The notes below the pieces were generated by a model, which saw nothing but the letters and a program-made list of their open reading frames with translations, did not search any database and was not told where the DNA came from. Of a stretch of DNA of 64,000 bases, positions 31,938 through 39,992 are shown in pieces. The DNA lies in contig JANNYF010000346.1 of the NCBI GenBank assembly GCA_031409955.1, forward strand, positions 4,383-68,382. The letters run 5' to 3'. Numbering within the stretch: the stretch's first letter is position 1; each line of letters opens with the position of its first letter. Source of the stretch: JAFDVL01 sp031409955. Lineage in GTDB: Bacteria; Acidobacteriota; Blastocatellia; RBC074. A program made the translations under genes and the position numbers.

Positions 31938-33737
31938 ATGATTGCTCCGAAACTTCGTACCCTATTTGCCGCATGGTTCATCGTATTGCTGGCGTTTCCA
32001 ACCAGCATCTTGCCGCAAAGTGGTGCGGCTACGGGCAATGCACAAACTTACACCATCTGCCGCACGGTCGGCGTCATTGACCCCAAAGCGCCGCTGATTT
32101 TTGCCGACGTGACGACAAGCACCGGGCTGGCAAAATTCAAACACGTCACAGCGGATACCGAAGTCAATTACATCCTGGATTCGCCGTCGGGCGGCTTAGC
32201 GATTTTTGATTATGACAACGATGGCAAGCCCGATATTTACTTGCTCAACGGCTCCACAATGAAGGCGATGCGCGGCGAAGAAAAAGCGCCGCACGCCGCG
32301 CTGTTTCGCAATCTTGGCAACTTCAAATTTGAAGACGTGACGGACAAAGCAGGCGTGGCGAATGAACGCTGGGGGATGGGTGTTGCCGTCGGCGATTACG
32401 ATAACGATGGTTTCGCCGATCTGTTCGTCAGTAATTACGGTGTCTCGCGGTTGTATCACAACAACGGCAACGGCACGTTCACTGATGTCGCGGAAAAGCT
32501 CGGCGTGGCGCGCAAAGGCTGGTCTACGGGCGCGACGTGGGGCGATTACGACAACGATGGACGCTTGGATTTGTTCGTTCCGGCCTACGTGGATTTCGAC
32601 ATGAATAAGTTGCCGCCGAATCCATCGGAAGTCACGAAAAGCGGCGGCGTCGGGCAGAACTTCTGCAACTTTCGCGGTGTGACGGTGATGTGCGGGCCGC
32701 GCGGATTGAAAGGCGAAAAGGACACGCTCTATCATCAAAAAGCGGATGGCACATTTGAAGACGCGAGTATCAAAGCAGGCGTGACCGATCCTTCCGCCTA
32801 CTACGGCTTTTCATCTGCGTTCGTGCGCTTACGCGATTCACACTTGCTCGACTTGTTGGTCGTCAACGACTCAACCGCGAAGCAGCTTTACATCAATCAA
32901 GGCAACGGCACATTCAAGGAAACCGGGTTTGAGTCCGGCATCGCGCTCAGCGAAAACGGCAAGGAGCAGGCGGGAATGGGCTTGGGGATTGGTGATTACG
33001 ACAACGACGGCAAGCTGGACGTATACATCACGAACTTTTCGGACGATTCCAACACGCTCTATCACAACGATGGCGGCGGCAATTTCACGGACGTGACGTT
33101 TCAAGCCGGACACGGCGAACCGACGATTCCGTTTCTCGGCTGGGGCACGAACTTTTTAGATTTCGATAACAACGGCTGGCAGGATGTGTTTGTCGCCAAC
33201 GGTCATGTCTATCCGAGTGTAGACAAATATCAATGGGGCACGAGCTTTGCCCAGCAGCCACTGCTGTTTCGCAATCTGGCGAACGGCAGATTTGAACGCG
33301 TCGGCGCAGCCCCGAACAGCGGTTTAGCGGGCGCGTGGACGAGTCGCGGGATGGCCAAAGGCGATCTGGATGGCGATGGCAAAGTGGATGTCGTGATGAA
33401 TAATTTCAATGGTGCGCCGACTGTTTTGCGCAACGTGACGGAATCTAAAAATCATTGGTTGTCGCTGAAGTTGATCGGCGATCCGAAATTGAAAACGCCG
33501 CGCGATGCGATTGGTTCAATTGCCTGGGTGACGATGGGCAAGCTGCGATTGCGAGGCGATGTGATTAGCGGCGCGGGCTATGCTTCGCAGAGTGATTTGA
33601 AGCTGCACTTTGGCTTAGGCGAAGCGGCGAAGGTGGATAAAATCGAAATCAGTTGGGCGAATGGCAAGAGCGAAATCGTCAATGTTAATGCGGTGGATCG
33701 CGTGTGGACAGTGACACAAGGCAAGGGCGCGAAGTAA
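31938..33737 (+). CDS. CRTAC1-family protein (FG-GAP/VCBS repeats with ASPIC/UnbV C-terminus)
   Basis: A 599-residue exported protein with a signal peptide (WFIVLLAFPTSILPQSG). It has several calcium-binding FG-GAP repeats with DYDNDG-type loops (FDYDNDGKPDIYLLNG, GDYDNDGFADLFVSNYG, WGDYDNDGRLDLFVPAY, GDYDNDGKLDVYITNF, FDNNGWQDVFVANG). The C-terminal UnbV-like domain is IGSIAWVTMGKLRLRGDV, GYASQSDLKLHFGLGEA and KIEISWANGKSEIV. It probably folds as a beta-propeller that binds sugars or surface partners outside the cell; no enzymatic activity is established for the family. In Acidobacteriota and Planctomycetes these proteins sit beside TPR or cytochrome proteins, as here, where the next gene is a pentahaem cytochrome-TPR protein. 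The promoter element is shared with the TonB receptor. Confidence 0.92.
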   Translation: MIAPKLRTLFAAWFIVLLAFPTSILPQSGAATGNAQTYTICRTVGVIDPKAPLIFADVTTSTGLAKFKHVTADTEVNYILDSPSGGLAIFDYDNDGKPDIYLLNGSTMKAMRGEEKAPHAALFRNLGNFKFEDVTDKAGVANERWGMGVAVGDYDNDGFADLFVSNYGVSRLYHNNGNGTFTDVAEKLGVARKGWSTGATWGDYDNDGRLDLFVPAYVDFDMNKLPPNPSEVTKSGGVGQNFCNFRGVTVMCGPRGLKGEKDTLYHQKADGTFEDASIKAGVTDPSAYYGFSSAFVRLRDSHLLDLLVVNDSTAKQLYINQGNGTFKETGFESGIALSENGKEQAGMGLGIGDYDNDGKLDVYITNFSDDSNTLYHNDGGGNFTDVTFQAGHGEPTIPFLGWGTNFLDFDNNGWQDVFVANGHVYPSVDKYQWGTSFAQQPLLFRNLANGRFERVGAAPNSGLAGAWTSRGMAKGDLDGDGKVDVVMNNFNGAPTVLRNVTESKNHWLSLKLIGDPKLKTPRDAIGSIAWVTMGKLRLRGDVISGAGYASQSDLKLHFGLGEAAKVDKIEISWANGKSEIVNVNAVDRVWTVTQGKGAK

Positions 33738-33739
33738 CC

Positions 33740-33892
33740 CCTGGGAGCGCAGGCGTCTCGCCTGCTGCGAGCGCGTGTAACGCCGCTCGCATTCGTGGTG
33801 AGGAAATCGCTTTCTCTTCAGCAGACTCCCTCCGCAAGATCGTTTGCATCGCTTCGCTCGCAAACAGCAGGCGAGACGCCTGCGTTCCCAGG
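33740..33892. repeat. 153-bp palindromic element with 28-bp inverted ends
   Basis: Arms at 33740-33767 and 33865-33892 (cctgggagcgcaggcgtctc...) are inverted copies with one or two mismatches. It lies between the CRTAC1 and cytochrome genes, ending 5 nt before the cytochrome ATG, so it would sit in that gene's leader. This sequence class is a familiar intergenic repeat of several phyla. Confidence 0.7.
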
Positions 33893-33897
33893 TTAAT

Positions 33898-36102
33898 ATG
33901 ATGAGCAAATTCACAACCCCAAATGTTTTGCGACGCGCGGTCGTCGTCTTTTTCGTGTTGCTGGCAGGCGCGATGTATGTGGTGATTGGCAAAAACGGCA
34001 GCGAAAACAACCCGTTCGCGCAGTATGCCGAAAAGATCAGCAAGAACTACGATCTAAAATTTGGCGAGAACCCATTTTTGCCGAGCAACGCGACGACGGT
34101 CACGGGCAGCTTTATTCCCGGCGAATATTTCATCTCAGCGAATCGCTGCGCCAAATGCCACGCGGGTTCGCACGCGCAATGGCAAAAATCAGCGCACCGC
34201 AACGCCTTCCGCGAACCGTTTTATCAGAAGAACGTCAAAGACCTGACCACGCAACGTGGCATCGAATTCACGCGGCATTGCGAGTCGTGTCACAACCCCG
34301 CTGCGTTGTTCACAGGAGCGTTGACGAAAGATGCAAAAGTTTCGCGCCCATTCGATGACGATGGCGTGTCGTGTATCGCGTGCCATTCGATTGAAAAAGC
34401 CAATGGACAAGGCATCGGCGGCTATGTGATGGGCATTCCGGCGTTGTTGGTCAAAGAAGACGGCACGCGTTTGCACAAGGCTTCGGATCAGGAAATTCTG
34501 AATGACATTCCGTCACATCGCCGCGCGGTGATGCGCCCGCTGCTGAAGTCGCAGGAGTTCTGCGCTTCGTGTCACAAATCGCAAGTGCCGCAACAACTGA
34601 ACGACTACAAATTCATTCGCGCCTTTTCGGTCGGCGACGAATATCAGATGTCTTCGTTCTCGAAAGAATCGCCGCATCCGTTTTATGTGCGCGACAAGGA
34701 AAACTGCAATTCGTGTCACATGAAAAAAGAGCCTGCGCTCAAGTATGACGCGGTTGCGGCGGCGCGCGATGGAAACATCGCTTCGCATCGCTGGGCGGCG
34801 GCGAACACTGCGATTCCGACGTTTTACAAATGGCCGGATCAAATTGATGCAGTCAAAAAAGTGCTGGAAACCGACGTCATCGGCGTAGACATTTTCGCGC
34901 TTCGCAAACGTGCCGCGCGCAATGGTGACGGCAACACCGAAACCACCAAAGACATCATTGCGCCGCTGAACAAAAGTAGCTTCACGATTAACGCGGGCGA
35001 TGCGTTGACGGCAGACGTTGTCGTCACGAATAAAAACATCGGGCATTCGTTCCCGCCTGAACTGCGCGATTTTTACGAAGCGTGGGTCGAATTCACTGTG
35101 ACCGATGACAGCGGCAAAGCGATCTATCGCTCCGGCTATCTTAAACCGAATGGGTATTTGGATGACTCGGCGCACAACTACAAAAGCTATTTGGTCAAAG
35201 AAGACGGCTCGTACAACGACGTCCATCACATTTGGAAAACCAAAGTCGTCGCGCAAAACAACGCGATTCAATCGGGGCGCTCGGACGTGTCGCGTTATCA
35301 ATTCACCGTGCCAAACAACTACAACGGCGCATTGAAGCTGAAAGCCCGCGTGCAATATCGCCGCTTCACACGCGTGTTTCAGGACTATGCGCTGGGCAAG
35401 ATGATTGACTATCCAATCGTGACGATGGCGACGACGGAATACACGATGCGCGTGGGCGACAACGGCCCGCAAGAAGTCAAAGGCACGTTGCCCGATTGGC
35501 GACGCTGGAACAACTACGGCATCGCGCTGTTTGATAATCGCCAGTTCGCATTGACGACAGATGTATTTGCGCGAGTGGCAGAGTTGGATGAAGCCTATCG
35601 CCCGATGGCGAAGATCAATCGTGCGCTGGCGTTGATCGAATTGGATCGCTACGACGAAGCTGGCAAGTGGCTGAACGAAGTCATGACGGCGAATCCGAAC
35701 AACATGCGAGCCGCGTTTCAGCAAGCGCGTGTCTTCATCAAGTTCGGCAAACTCGCCGAAGCTGAAGCGAATTTGAAGCGCGTGTTAGAAGCCTATCCGC
35801 GTGATCGCTTGTCGTGGCAGCAGCTCGGCGAACTGTGCAAAATCAAACGCGATTATGAAGGTGCGCAGAAAAGCTATGAACAAGTCCTGCGCATTGATCC
35901 CGAAGATGCAGGCGCACATTACAACCTGATGCTCATCTTTCGGAAACTTGGACTGAACGATGAAGCGACGCGCGAAGCCAAACTCTTTGCGGACTTGAAA
36001 GACGACCCGGCGGCGTTCCCGATAGCGAATGAATTCCTGCGCATTCATCCCGAAATGAGCAACGAAAGCGTGCCGTTTCATGTGCATAATCTGGATCGGT
36101 GA
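33898..36102 (+). CDS. Pentahaem cytochrome c with C-terminal TPR repeats
   Basis: A 734-residue exported protein. A signal/anchor (RRAVVVFFVLLAGAMYVVIG) precedes a cytochrome c554-like region with five CxxCH haem motifs: CAKCH (about 84), CESCH (127), CIACH (159), CASCH (222) and CNSCH (271). A beta-sandwich region follows (LTADVVVTNKNIGHSFPPELRDFYEAWVEF). The C-terminus has at least three TPR repeats (MAKINRALALIELDRYDEAGKWL, RAAFQQARVFIKFGKLAEAEANL, DYEGAQKSYEQVLRIDPEDAGAHYNL). It likely acts in periplasmic electron transfer, with the TPR as a docking surface. The start is one of two adjacent ATGs (33898 or 33901), immediately after a palindrome. It pairs with the CRTAC1 gene upstream. Confidence 0.88.
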   Translation: MMSKFTTPNVLRRAVVVFFVLLAGAMYVVIGKNGSENNPFAQYAEKISKNYDLKFGENPFLPSNATTVTGSFIPGEYFISANRCAKCHAGSHAQWQKSAHRNAFREPFYQKNVKDLTTQRGIEFTRHCESCHNPAALFTGALTKDAKVSRPFDDDGVSCIACHSIEKANGQGIGGYVMGIPALLVKEDGTRLHKASDQEILNDIPSHRRAVMRPLLKSQEFCASCHKSQVPQQLNDYKFIRAFSVGDEYQMSSFSKESPHPFYVRDKENCNSCHMKKEPALKYDAVAAARDGNIASHRWAAANTAIPTFYKWPDQIDAVKKVLETDVIGVDIFALRKRAARNGDGNTETTKDIIAPLNKSSFTINAGDALTADVVVTNKNIGHSFPPELRDFYEAWVEFTVTDDSGKAIYRSGYLKPNGYLDDSAHNYKSYLVKEDGSYNDVHHIWKTKVVAQNNAIQSGRSDVSRYQFTVPNNYNGALKLKARVQYRRFTRVFQDYALGKMIDYPIVTMATTEYTMRVGDNGPQEVKGTLPDWRRWNNYGIALFDNRQFALTTDVFARVAELDEAYRPMAKINRALALIELDRYDEAGKWLNEVMTANPNNMRAAFQQARVFIKFGKLAEAEANLKRVLEAYPRDRLSWQQLGELCKIKRDYEGAQKSYEQVLRIDPEDAGAHYNLMLIFRKLGLNDEATREAKLFADLKDDPAAFPIANEFLRIHPEMSNESVPFHVHNLDR

Positions 36103-36126
36103 TGGGCTTTTCAAGACGACACGAAG

Positions 36127-36168
36127 CGCGGAGAACGATTGAGAAAATTGTTTTCCGCGTTTTTGTTT
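36127..36168 (+). terminator. Rho-independent terminator after the cytochrome-TPR gene
   Basis: CGCGGAGAAC (36127-36136) pairs with GTTTTCCGCG (36150-36159), 10 bp with one G-U, loop 13 nt, followed by TTTTTGTTT. Confidence 0.8.
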
Positions 36169-36217
36169 GTTCGGGGTAAATGTGGTAAGAAAGACGCCGA
36201 GGAAAGGAGGTTATATC

Positions 36218-36457
36218 ATGCCTTTTAATCGAATTTCTATTGACCCTAAAATTTGTCATGGACAAGCCTGTATCAAAGGCACCCGCATTCCGGCGCATCA
36301 GATTGTCGGGATGCTGGCAAATGGCGATACTTTTGCCAGTTTACTCAGCGCCTATCCAACGATTACGCAAGAAGATATTCGTGCTTGTTTAGAATACGCG
36401 GCTTGGTTAGCTGAAGAACAAATCACTCCACTGGGAGAAGCCCTCGTCAGCGTATGA
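36218..36457 (+). CDS. DUF433-family antitoxin
   Basis: A 79-residue protein of the DUF433 (VapB45-like) family: ISIDPKICHGQACIKGTRIPAHQIVGML and LLSAYPTITQEDIRACLEYAAWLAEE, a compact helix-turn-helix fold. A strong GGAAAGGAGG ribosome-binding site lies directly upstream of the ATG. It is followed by a DUF5615 PIN-like gene with a 4-nt ATGA overlap, the standard pairing. It should neutralise the toxin and repress the operon. Confidence 0.9.
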   Translation: MPFNRISIDPKICHGQACIKGTRIPAHQIVGMLANGDTFASLLSAYPTITQEDIRACLEYAAWLAEEQITPLGEALVSV

Positions 36458-36819
36458 AAATCTGCGTGGACGAAAATATCCCGCTGGTGACGGTTGCCGA
36501 GTTGAAAAATCTGGGGGTTTTAGATATTCGCGGAACAAGCGAGCAGGGATTAGCCGATGATTTGCTGTGGGAGCGAGTGCAGCGTGAGAATCGCTTACTG
36601 ATTACAACCGACAAGGGCTTTGCTAACTATCGTGCCGAATCGCATGGCGGGATTTTGATTGTCCGCTTGCGCCAGCCAAACGAGCAAAAGATTCACGTGA
36701 GAATAATGCAGGCAATCAATCAGTATTCTGAGGGCGAATGGCCCGGGCTTCTGGTTGTGATGCGGGATGCCGTGCAAGTCGTTTATCCCCAGGCATATAA
36801 TTCAGCTTTTAAGAGGTGA
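36454..36819 (+). CDS. DUF5615 (PIN-like) toxin
   Basis: A 121-residue protein of the DUF5615/Mut7-C-like PIN superfamily: MKICVDENIPLVTVAELKNLG begins with the first catalytic Asp/Glu pair, and RENRLLITTDKGFANY and GGILIVRLRQP carry the family's TxDxxF motif. It is thought to be an endoribonuclease. It overlaps the DUF433 antitoxin by 4 nt. Base composition is close to the core genes, unlike the AT-rich genes that follow. Confidence 0.88.
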   Translation: MKICVDENIPLVTVAELKNLGVLDIRGTSEQGLADDLLWERVQRENRLLITTDKGFANYRAESHGGILIVRLRQPNEQKIHVRIMQAINQYSEGEWPGLLVVMRDAVQVVYPQAYNSAFKR

Positions 36820-36824
36820 ATGCT

Positions 36825-37418
36825 ATGTTTCTCATAACCATTCTATTAGTTTTTATGGCTATTTTCTTCTTGTTACTTAGCATTGATTTAGACCCTCTCT
36901 ATCAAAACTCTTACGGGCCCTCTAGAAAATATTTCTCATGTGAGGCAAGACTTTATAACTATCTAACGTATATAAAAAAGCGAGGCGGAGTGTTTTCATT
37001 TAAGAAAGGAGAAAACTATATTATGGCGTGGAAAGAAGTAGAAGACGGTTTATTGATTTCACCCAGTGACCCGTGTAGGTGGAGAGAAAAACTATGGACA
37101 CGGAATGATAAAGTTTTTCGCATTGTAGTTAATTGTTTGGGTGTAGTTTATTTCGTCATGTTATTTGTTATATTGAGCTATCAGGATGACGTTGTTTATA
37201 TAGGGGAAATTGAAAACGCTTCTCCTCTTTTGTTTTGTATGGGCCTTCTGCCCCCCTTCATTTATTTTTATCGTCGCTTTAACAGGGATCGTCTGACACA
37301 AGGATTTTTAGATGGGTATGTTGAAGGATACTGTGATGCCTTCGACGAATATAAACAAAAACACAATATAGTGACAGATAAGTTAGTAGCAAAAATTGAT
37401 GAACGAAATGAATATTAA
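36825..37418 (+). CDS. Hypothetical membrane protein, AT-rich
   Basis: 197 residues from the ATG at 36825 (AAGAGG 9-14 nt upstream). An N-terminal membrane helix (FLITILLVFMAIFFLLLSIDL) is followed by a soluble stretch with EARLYNYLTYIKKRGG and two further helices in the middle (IVVNCLGVVYFVMLFVILSY; PLLFCMGLLPPFIYFY). It ends in a charged tail. No known family is recognised. The GC content is clearly below that of neighbouring genes, which marks the beginning of a probably acquired segment. It follows the toxin gene within 6 nt and could be cotranscribed with it. Confidence 0.6.
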   Translation: MFLITILLVFMAIFFLLLSIDLDPLYQNSYGPSRKYFSCEARLYNYLTYIKKRGGVFSFKKGENYIMAWKEVEDGLLISPSDPCRWREKLWTRNDKVFRIVVNCLGVVYFVMLFVILSYQDDVVYIGEIENASPLLFCMGLLPPFIYFYRRFNRDRLTQGFLDGYVEGYCDAFDEYKQKHNIVTDKLVAKIDERNEY

Positions 37419-37436
37419 TGACTTTCTGGTAATGTC

Positions 37437-37640
37437 CTAATCTTGTGTTGCTGGCTTTTGCCCTCTACTTTGCTGGAACTCAGCTTTAATTAACTGAATT
37501 ATTGGTAGCCCTAGTGTCTCAATAGATAGCCGTTCACGCCGCTCATATTCATCATTCCTTAACCCGTCTTTCAGTTTTAGTAAATCAAAGTAAATGCCTA
37601 ATTCAGTTTGGATTTCTTTTAAGCTTAAACTTCGCTTCAT
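37437..37640 (-). CDS. Small hypothetical protein
   Basis: 67 residues from the ATG at 37640 (MKRSLSLKEIQTELGIYFDLLKLKDGLRND...). It is charged, helical and AT-rich, with no recognised family. It overlaps the end of the next upstream gene on the same strand by about 38 nt in a different frame, suggesting coupled translation. Confidence 0.45.
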   Translation of the reverse strand: MKRSLSLKEIQTELGIYFDLLKLKDGLRNDEYERRERLSIETLGLPIIQLIKAEFQQSRGQKPATQD

Positions 37641-37941
37641 GTGATTTCTCTTTTTTAGTTGTGCGACTAACGAATTGTTCACTTTTGGGATTTATCAATA
37701 ACTGAAGTTCACGTCTTGTTCGCTCCTTAAACGATTCATGGGTATCATCGGAATGAATTACCATGTCATAGAATTTTACAGGCAACCCCATTTTCATTAA
37801 ACAGGCTTCCCAGCCTTCCCCCGGAATACGTGTTAATGGATGAAAGGGTATCCACGAAATGCGTTCTTCTTCTAGGAGGTCATAAAGAAGTTTTCTTGTT
37901 ATCGGTTCGTTAGGTAAATAACTGCTTACGGCATTACTCAT
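37603..37941 (-). CDS. Hypothetical protein of the AT-rich island
   Basis: 112 residues from the ATG at 37941, which has a good AAGGAG ribosome-binding site (minus strand) and was preferred to an upstream codon at 38043. The sequence NEPITRKLLYDLLEEERISWIPFHPLTRIPGEGWEACLMKMGLP does not match a family I know. The C-terminus is basic (TRRELQLLINPKS, KEKSHEAKFKLKRN). AT-rich composition suggests horizontal transfer together with its neighbours. Confidence 0.5.
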   Translation of the reverse strand: MSNAVSSYLPNEPITRKLLYDLLEEERISWIPFHPLTRIPGEGWEACLMKMGLPVKFYDMVIHSDDTHESFKERTRRELQLLINPKSEQFVSRTTKKEKSHEAKFKLKRNPN

Positions 37942-38005
37942 AGGGTTTCTCCTTAGGTAAAAAGTGAAGAGTGGCGAGTAGGGTGACATAGTACTCTGTG
38001 TAAAA

Positions 38006-38537
38006 CTAACTTGCAAGCTTTTTTTACTCTTGCAATAATTCAAGCATACCCACCAAATCTATCCCCTCTCTTGCGTATCGGAGCAAGGAATTAAGATCGC
38101 GTGAGTGGGCTGAAAGGTTTTATCTGGCAGGTCTTGAAGACGATGTTATCCTGGCGCAAATAAGCGTTGCGCGTGAAATATTCTATGATGACCTCTTAAA
38201 GAAAAATGACCCGAAAAATTACTTAAACAGGTTTAGGGACTCACACCCGTCTCTGTGGGCATTTATGTTTGAGGCCGATAACTCAAGACCCGCTATTTTT
38301 CGGCAAGCATTGCGGGCTGCAATTAAAGAGGCTGCAACTAAAAATATAAATGAACCCGCTGTTTTCGGGCAAATTTTAATAAGAGAATTGAAAACTGCTA
38401 CAGAGAATTATTACAGTGAGAAAGTAAAATACGACAAAAACCCGATCATAAATGAGGGAAAGAAAAGGGAAAGAATCAAAGAAGAATTGGCCAAAGTCGG
38501 ACGAATAGTTAATACAACTGGAATTAATAAAGGCTAG
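38006..38537 (+). pseudogene. 5'-truncated orphan gene
   Basis: An open frame from a stop at about 38003 to the TAG at 38537, about 176 codons, but without an ATG or GTG at a suitable place before Met at 38265. The 5' part is clearly coding in style (RSKELRSREWAERFYLAGLEDD, LAQISVAREIFYDDLLKK, YLNRFRDSHPSLWAFMFEADN), so a start at 38265 would cut through the fold. Likely the remnant of a longer gene whose 5' end was lost at the junction near 38.0 kb. A further +1-frame stretch at about 38560-38700 (AALETITDTESSYQLCNNLGYSN) also looks coding and may be another fragment. The family is not recognised. Confidence 0.45.
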
Positions 38538-38710
38538 TAATAAGTAGAGCAGCGGAAGCGGCGTTGGAAACGATTACTGATACGGAATCAAGTTATCAAT
38601 TGTGCAATAATTTGGGCTACTCAAACGCTATGATGAAGATGAAAGGAATTCCAGCGAGTCTATTACTGACTCATGTTACGCAGAGCGAAGCAGTAAGGTA
38701 AAGTTGACAA

Positions 38711-38835
38711 ATGGACAAAACACTCTTCGACCTCTACACGGATTACCTGCTCGTTTCGTTTGGGCAAGTCAGTGCCACCACTTTGTCGCGACTGGTGGAA
38801 AGACTCCCACCCAAGACGCGCTGGCCACCTTGAGG
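38711..38835 (+). mobile_element. N-terminal fragment of an IS transposase (IS701/IS4-like)
   Basis: The ATG at 38711 begins MDKTLFDLYTDYLLVSFGQ, continuing VSATTLSRLVE. This is the characteristic N-terminus of a widespread IS701/IS4-type transposase family, but the frame breaks after about 40 codons and the DDE core is absent. The preceding sequence, ctcatgttacgcagagcg at about 38673, may be the element's left end. Only a scar of the insertion sequence remains. Confidence 0.6.
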
Positions 38836-39089
38836 ATGACTCGACACCTGCTCCTCCGCTTGCTGTCTAGCCGCAGCGCCGCTCCTCTCTCTGGCGTCAG
38901 AGCGGAGCTGCGCCCGTTGGGTCGGAAAGCGTCGCTCCGAATGAGACTCTCCCCTCTGCTTGCGACGAGTGAGGCGAACAATCCGGGTCTCAGAAGCCCT
39001 CGAATCAAAATCAGCCCCCGCCCCTTGACTGAGAGGCCGCTCCTGAAGCAATAATCTCCTTCATCTAAATTCCAAGTATCCCCCGAGCC
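38836..39089. other. Stretch without recognisable gene
   Basis: GC-rich sequence open in several frames on both strands, with runs such as ggagctgcgcccgttgggtc. No frame gives a recognisable protein or a good ribosome-binding site. It is probably decayed sequence between the IS fragment and the GNAT cassette. Confidence 0.4.
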
Positions 39090-39191
39090 GGCTTAGTTCA
39101 ACCCAGAATTGTGTGGCGGCTTTCTGCGGCGCGAGGAGTCTTCTCACCACGACGCGCCACACGAATTCTTAATACGTTCGGCAACTAAGCC
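39090..39191. repeat. attC-like imperfect palindrome upstream of the GNAT gene
   Basis: Outer arms ggcttagtt (39090-39098) and aactaagcc (39183-39191) are perfectly complementary. Inner arms gaattgtgtggcg (39106-39118) and cgccacacgaattc (39155-39168) pair with one extrahelical base, as in integron attC sites. GTTCAAC at 39096 fits the RYYYAAC box. The right core box is poor, so the assignment is tentative. Confidence 0.45.
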
Positions 39192-39192
39192 A

Positions 39193-39639
39193 ATGCATAA
39201 CGAGCCAAAGTACGAATTGAAAACTCCGAGTAGTACGGAAGAATGGCAAGCTTATCACGGCATCCGGCGCAAAGTGCTATTCGAGAATCGCGGGCAATTC
39301 GGGGTCTATGATGAAAATCATCCCGATGAGCGGCGCGAAGGTAATCATCCATTGCTGTTATTGCTGGACGGGGGAGCGATTGGCGTAATTCGAGTGGACA
39401 TCAAATGCAATCAAGCAATCTTGCGTCGGGTCGCAATTCGTGAGGATTTACAACGCGCAGGTCATGGTAGGGTGCTATTGACTCTCGCGGAGTCCTTCCC
39501 ACAGTCAAAGGGGTGCAACCATATCTGGTCGGACGTAGCGCCCGATGCGGTTGGCTTTTATAAACGGTGCGGTTATACGTTTGTTCCATTGGGGCCAATG
39601 ATGGGAACAAGTATTTCGATGCAGAAGAATCTCGCGTGA
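39193..39639 (+). CDS. GNAT-family N-acetyltransferase
   Basis: A 148-residue acyl-CoA-dependent acetyltransferase. From the ATG at 39193 (MHNEPKYELKTPSSTEEWQAY) it shows RRKVLFENRG, GGAIGVIRVDIK, the acetyl-CoA loop LRRVAIREDLQRAGHGRVLL (Q/RxxGxG/A-like) and DVAPDAVGFYKRCGYTFVPLG. The substrate is unknown; such genes in cassettes often act on small molecules or confer resistance. It is bracketed closely by two attC-like palindromes, starting 2 nt after the first and ending 15 nt before the second, exactly the compact layout of an integron gene cassette. A longer ORF start at 39109 lies inside the upstream palindrome and was rejected. Confidence 0.8.
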   Translation: MHNEPKYELKTPSSTEEWQAYHGIRRKVLFENRGQFGVYDENHPDERREGNHPLLLLLDGGAIGVIRVDIKCNQAILRRVAIREDLQRAGHGRVLLTLAESFPQSKGCNHIWSDVAPDAVGFYKRCGYTFVPLGPMMGTSISMQKNLA

Positions 39640-39653
39640 CCGCCGTATTCGTT

Positions 39654-39745
39654 GCCTAACACCCAATGCAGCGGAGCGCGCCCAACGGAGACTTCGCTTG
39701 TCACCAAGATCACAGGGCGCGCCCGCTGATCGTGGCCGTTAGAAC
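39654..39745 (+). repeat. Putative integron attC recombination site
   Basis: GCCTAAC (39654-39660, fits RYYYAAC) and GTTAGAAC (39738-39745, close to GTTRRRY) bound an imperfect palindrome. CAGCGGAGCGCGCCC (39669-39683) pairs with GGGCGCGCCCGCTG (39715-39728) over 14 bp with one unpaired A, the extrahelical base typical of attC. The length of 92 bp is in the normal range. It follows the GNAT gene by 14 bp. Confidence 0.65.
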
Positions 39746-39784
39746 GCTAGATCGCTATGAGTGAAATGATAACTGTAAATATTC

Positions 39785-39974
39785 AGCCTCTTCGCCGCGT
39801 TAGCGGCAGTTTGAATTTATGAGCTTCAATCCACGGAAAGATGCGATATTTCCCTCCGTCGCGTGAGCGATGGTTGAATTCAGGCGTCGCTAACGCGATG
39901 CGAGCCTATCTCCCTAATCACCGTGGATTGAAATCCACGTCTAAAATCAGCCGCCGCTATGCGGCGAAGCGGCT
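39785..39974. repeat. 190-bp palindromic element with arms of about 50 bp
   Basis: Arms 39785-39836 and 39921-39974 are imperfect inverted copies: agccTcttcgccgc against agccGcttcgccgc at the outside, and a perfect caatccacgg/ccgtggattg pair inside. The interior carries ccgtcgcgtgagcgatgg and gcgtcgctaacgcgatgcg. It fills most of the 350-bp gap before the aminotransferase gene, and no ORF is in it. Confidence 0.65.
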
Positions 39975-39992
39975 GGTCAATTACTGATAATT

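Noticed and set aside
34513..35724. 403-codon minus-strand frame opposite the multihaem cytochrome
   Set aside because: The plus strand has five CxxCH motifs and TPR repeats; the opposite frame has no family resemblance.
38704..39054. 116-codon plus-strand frame and its minus-strand mirror
   Set aside because: Low-quality composition. The real signal in this stretch is the transposase N-terminus in another frame at 38711.
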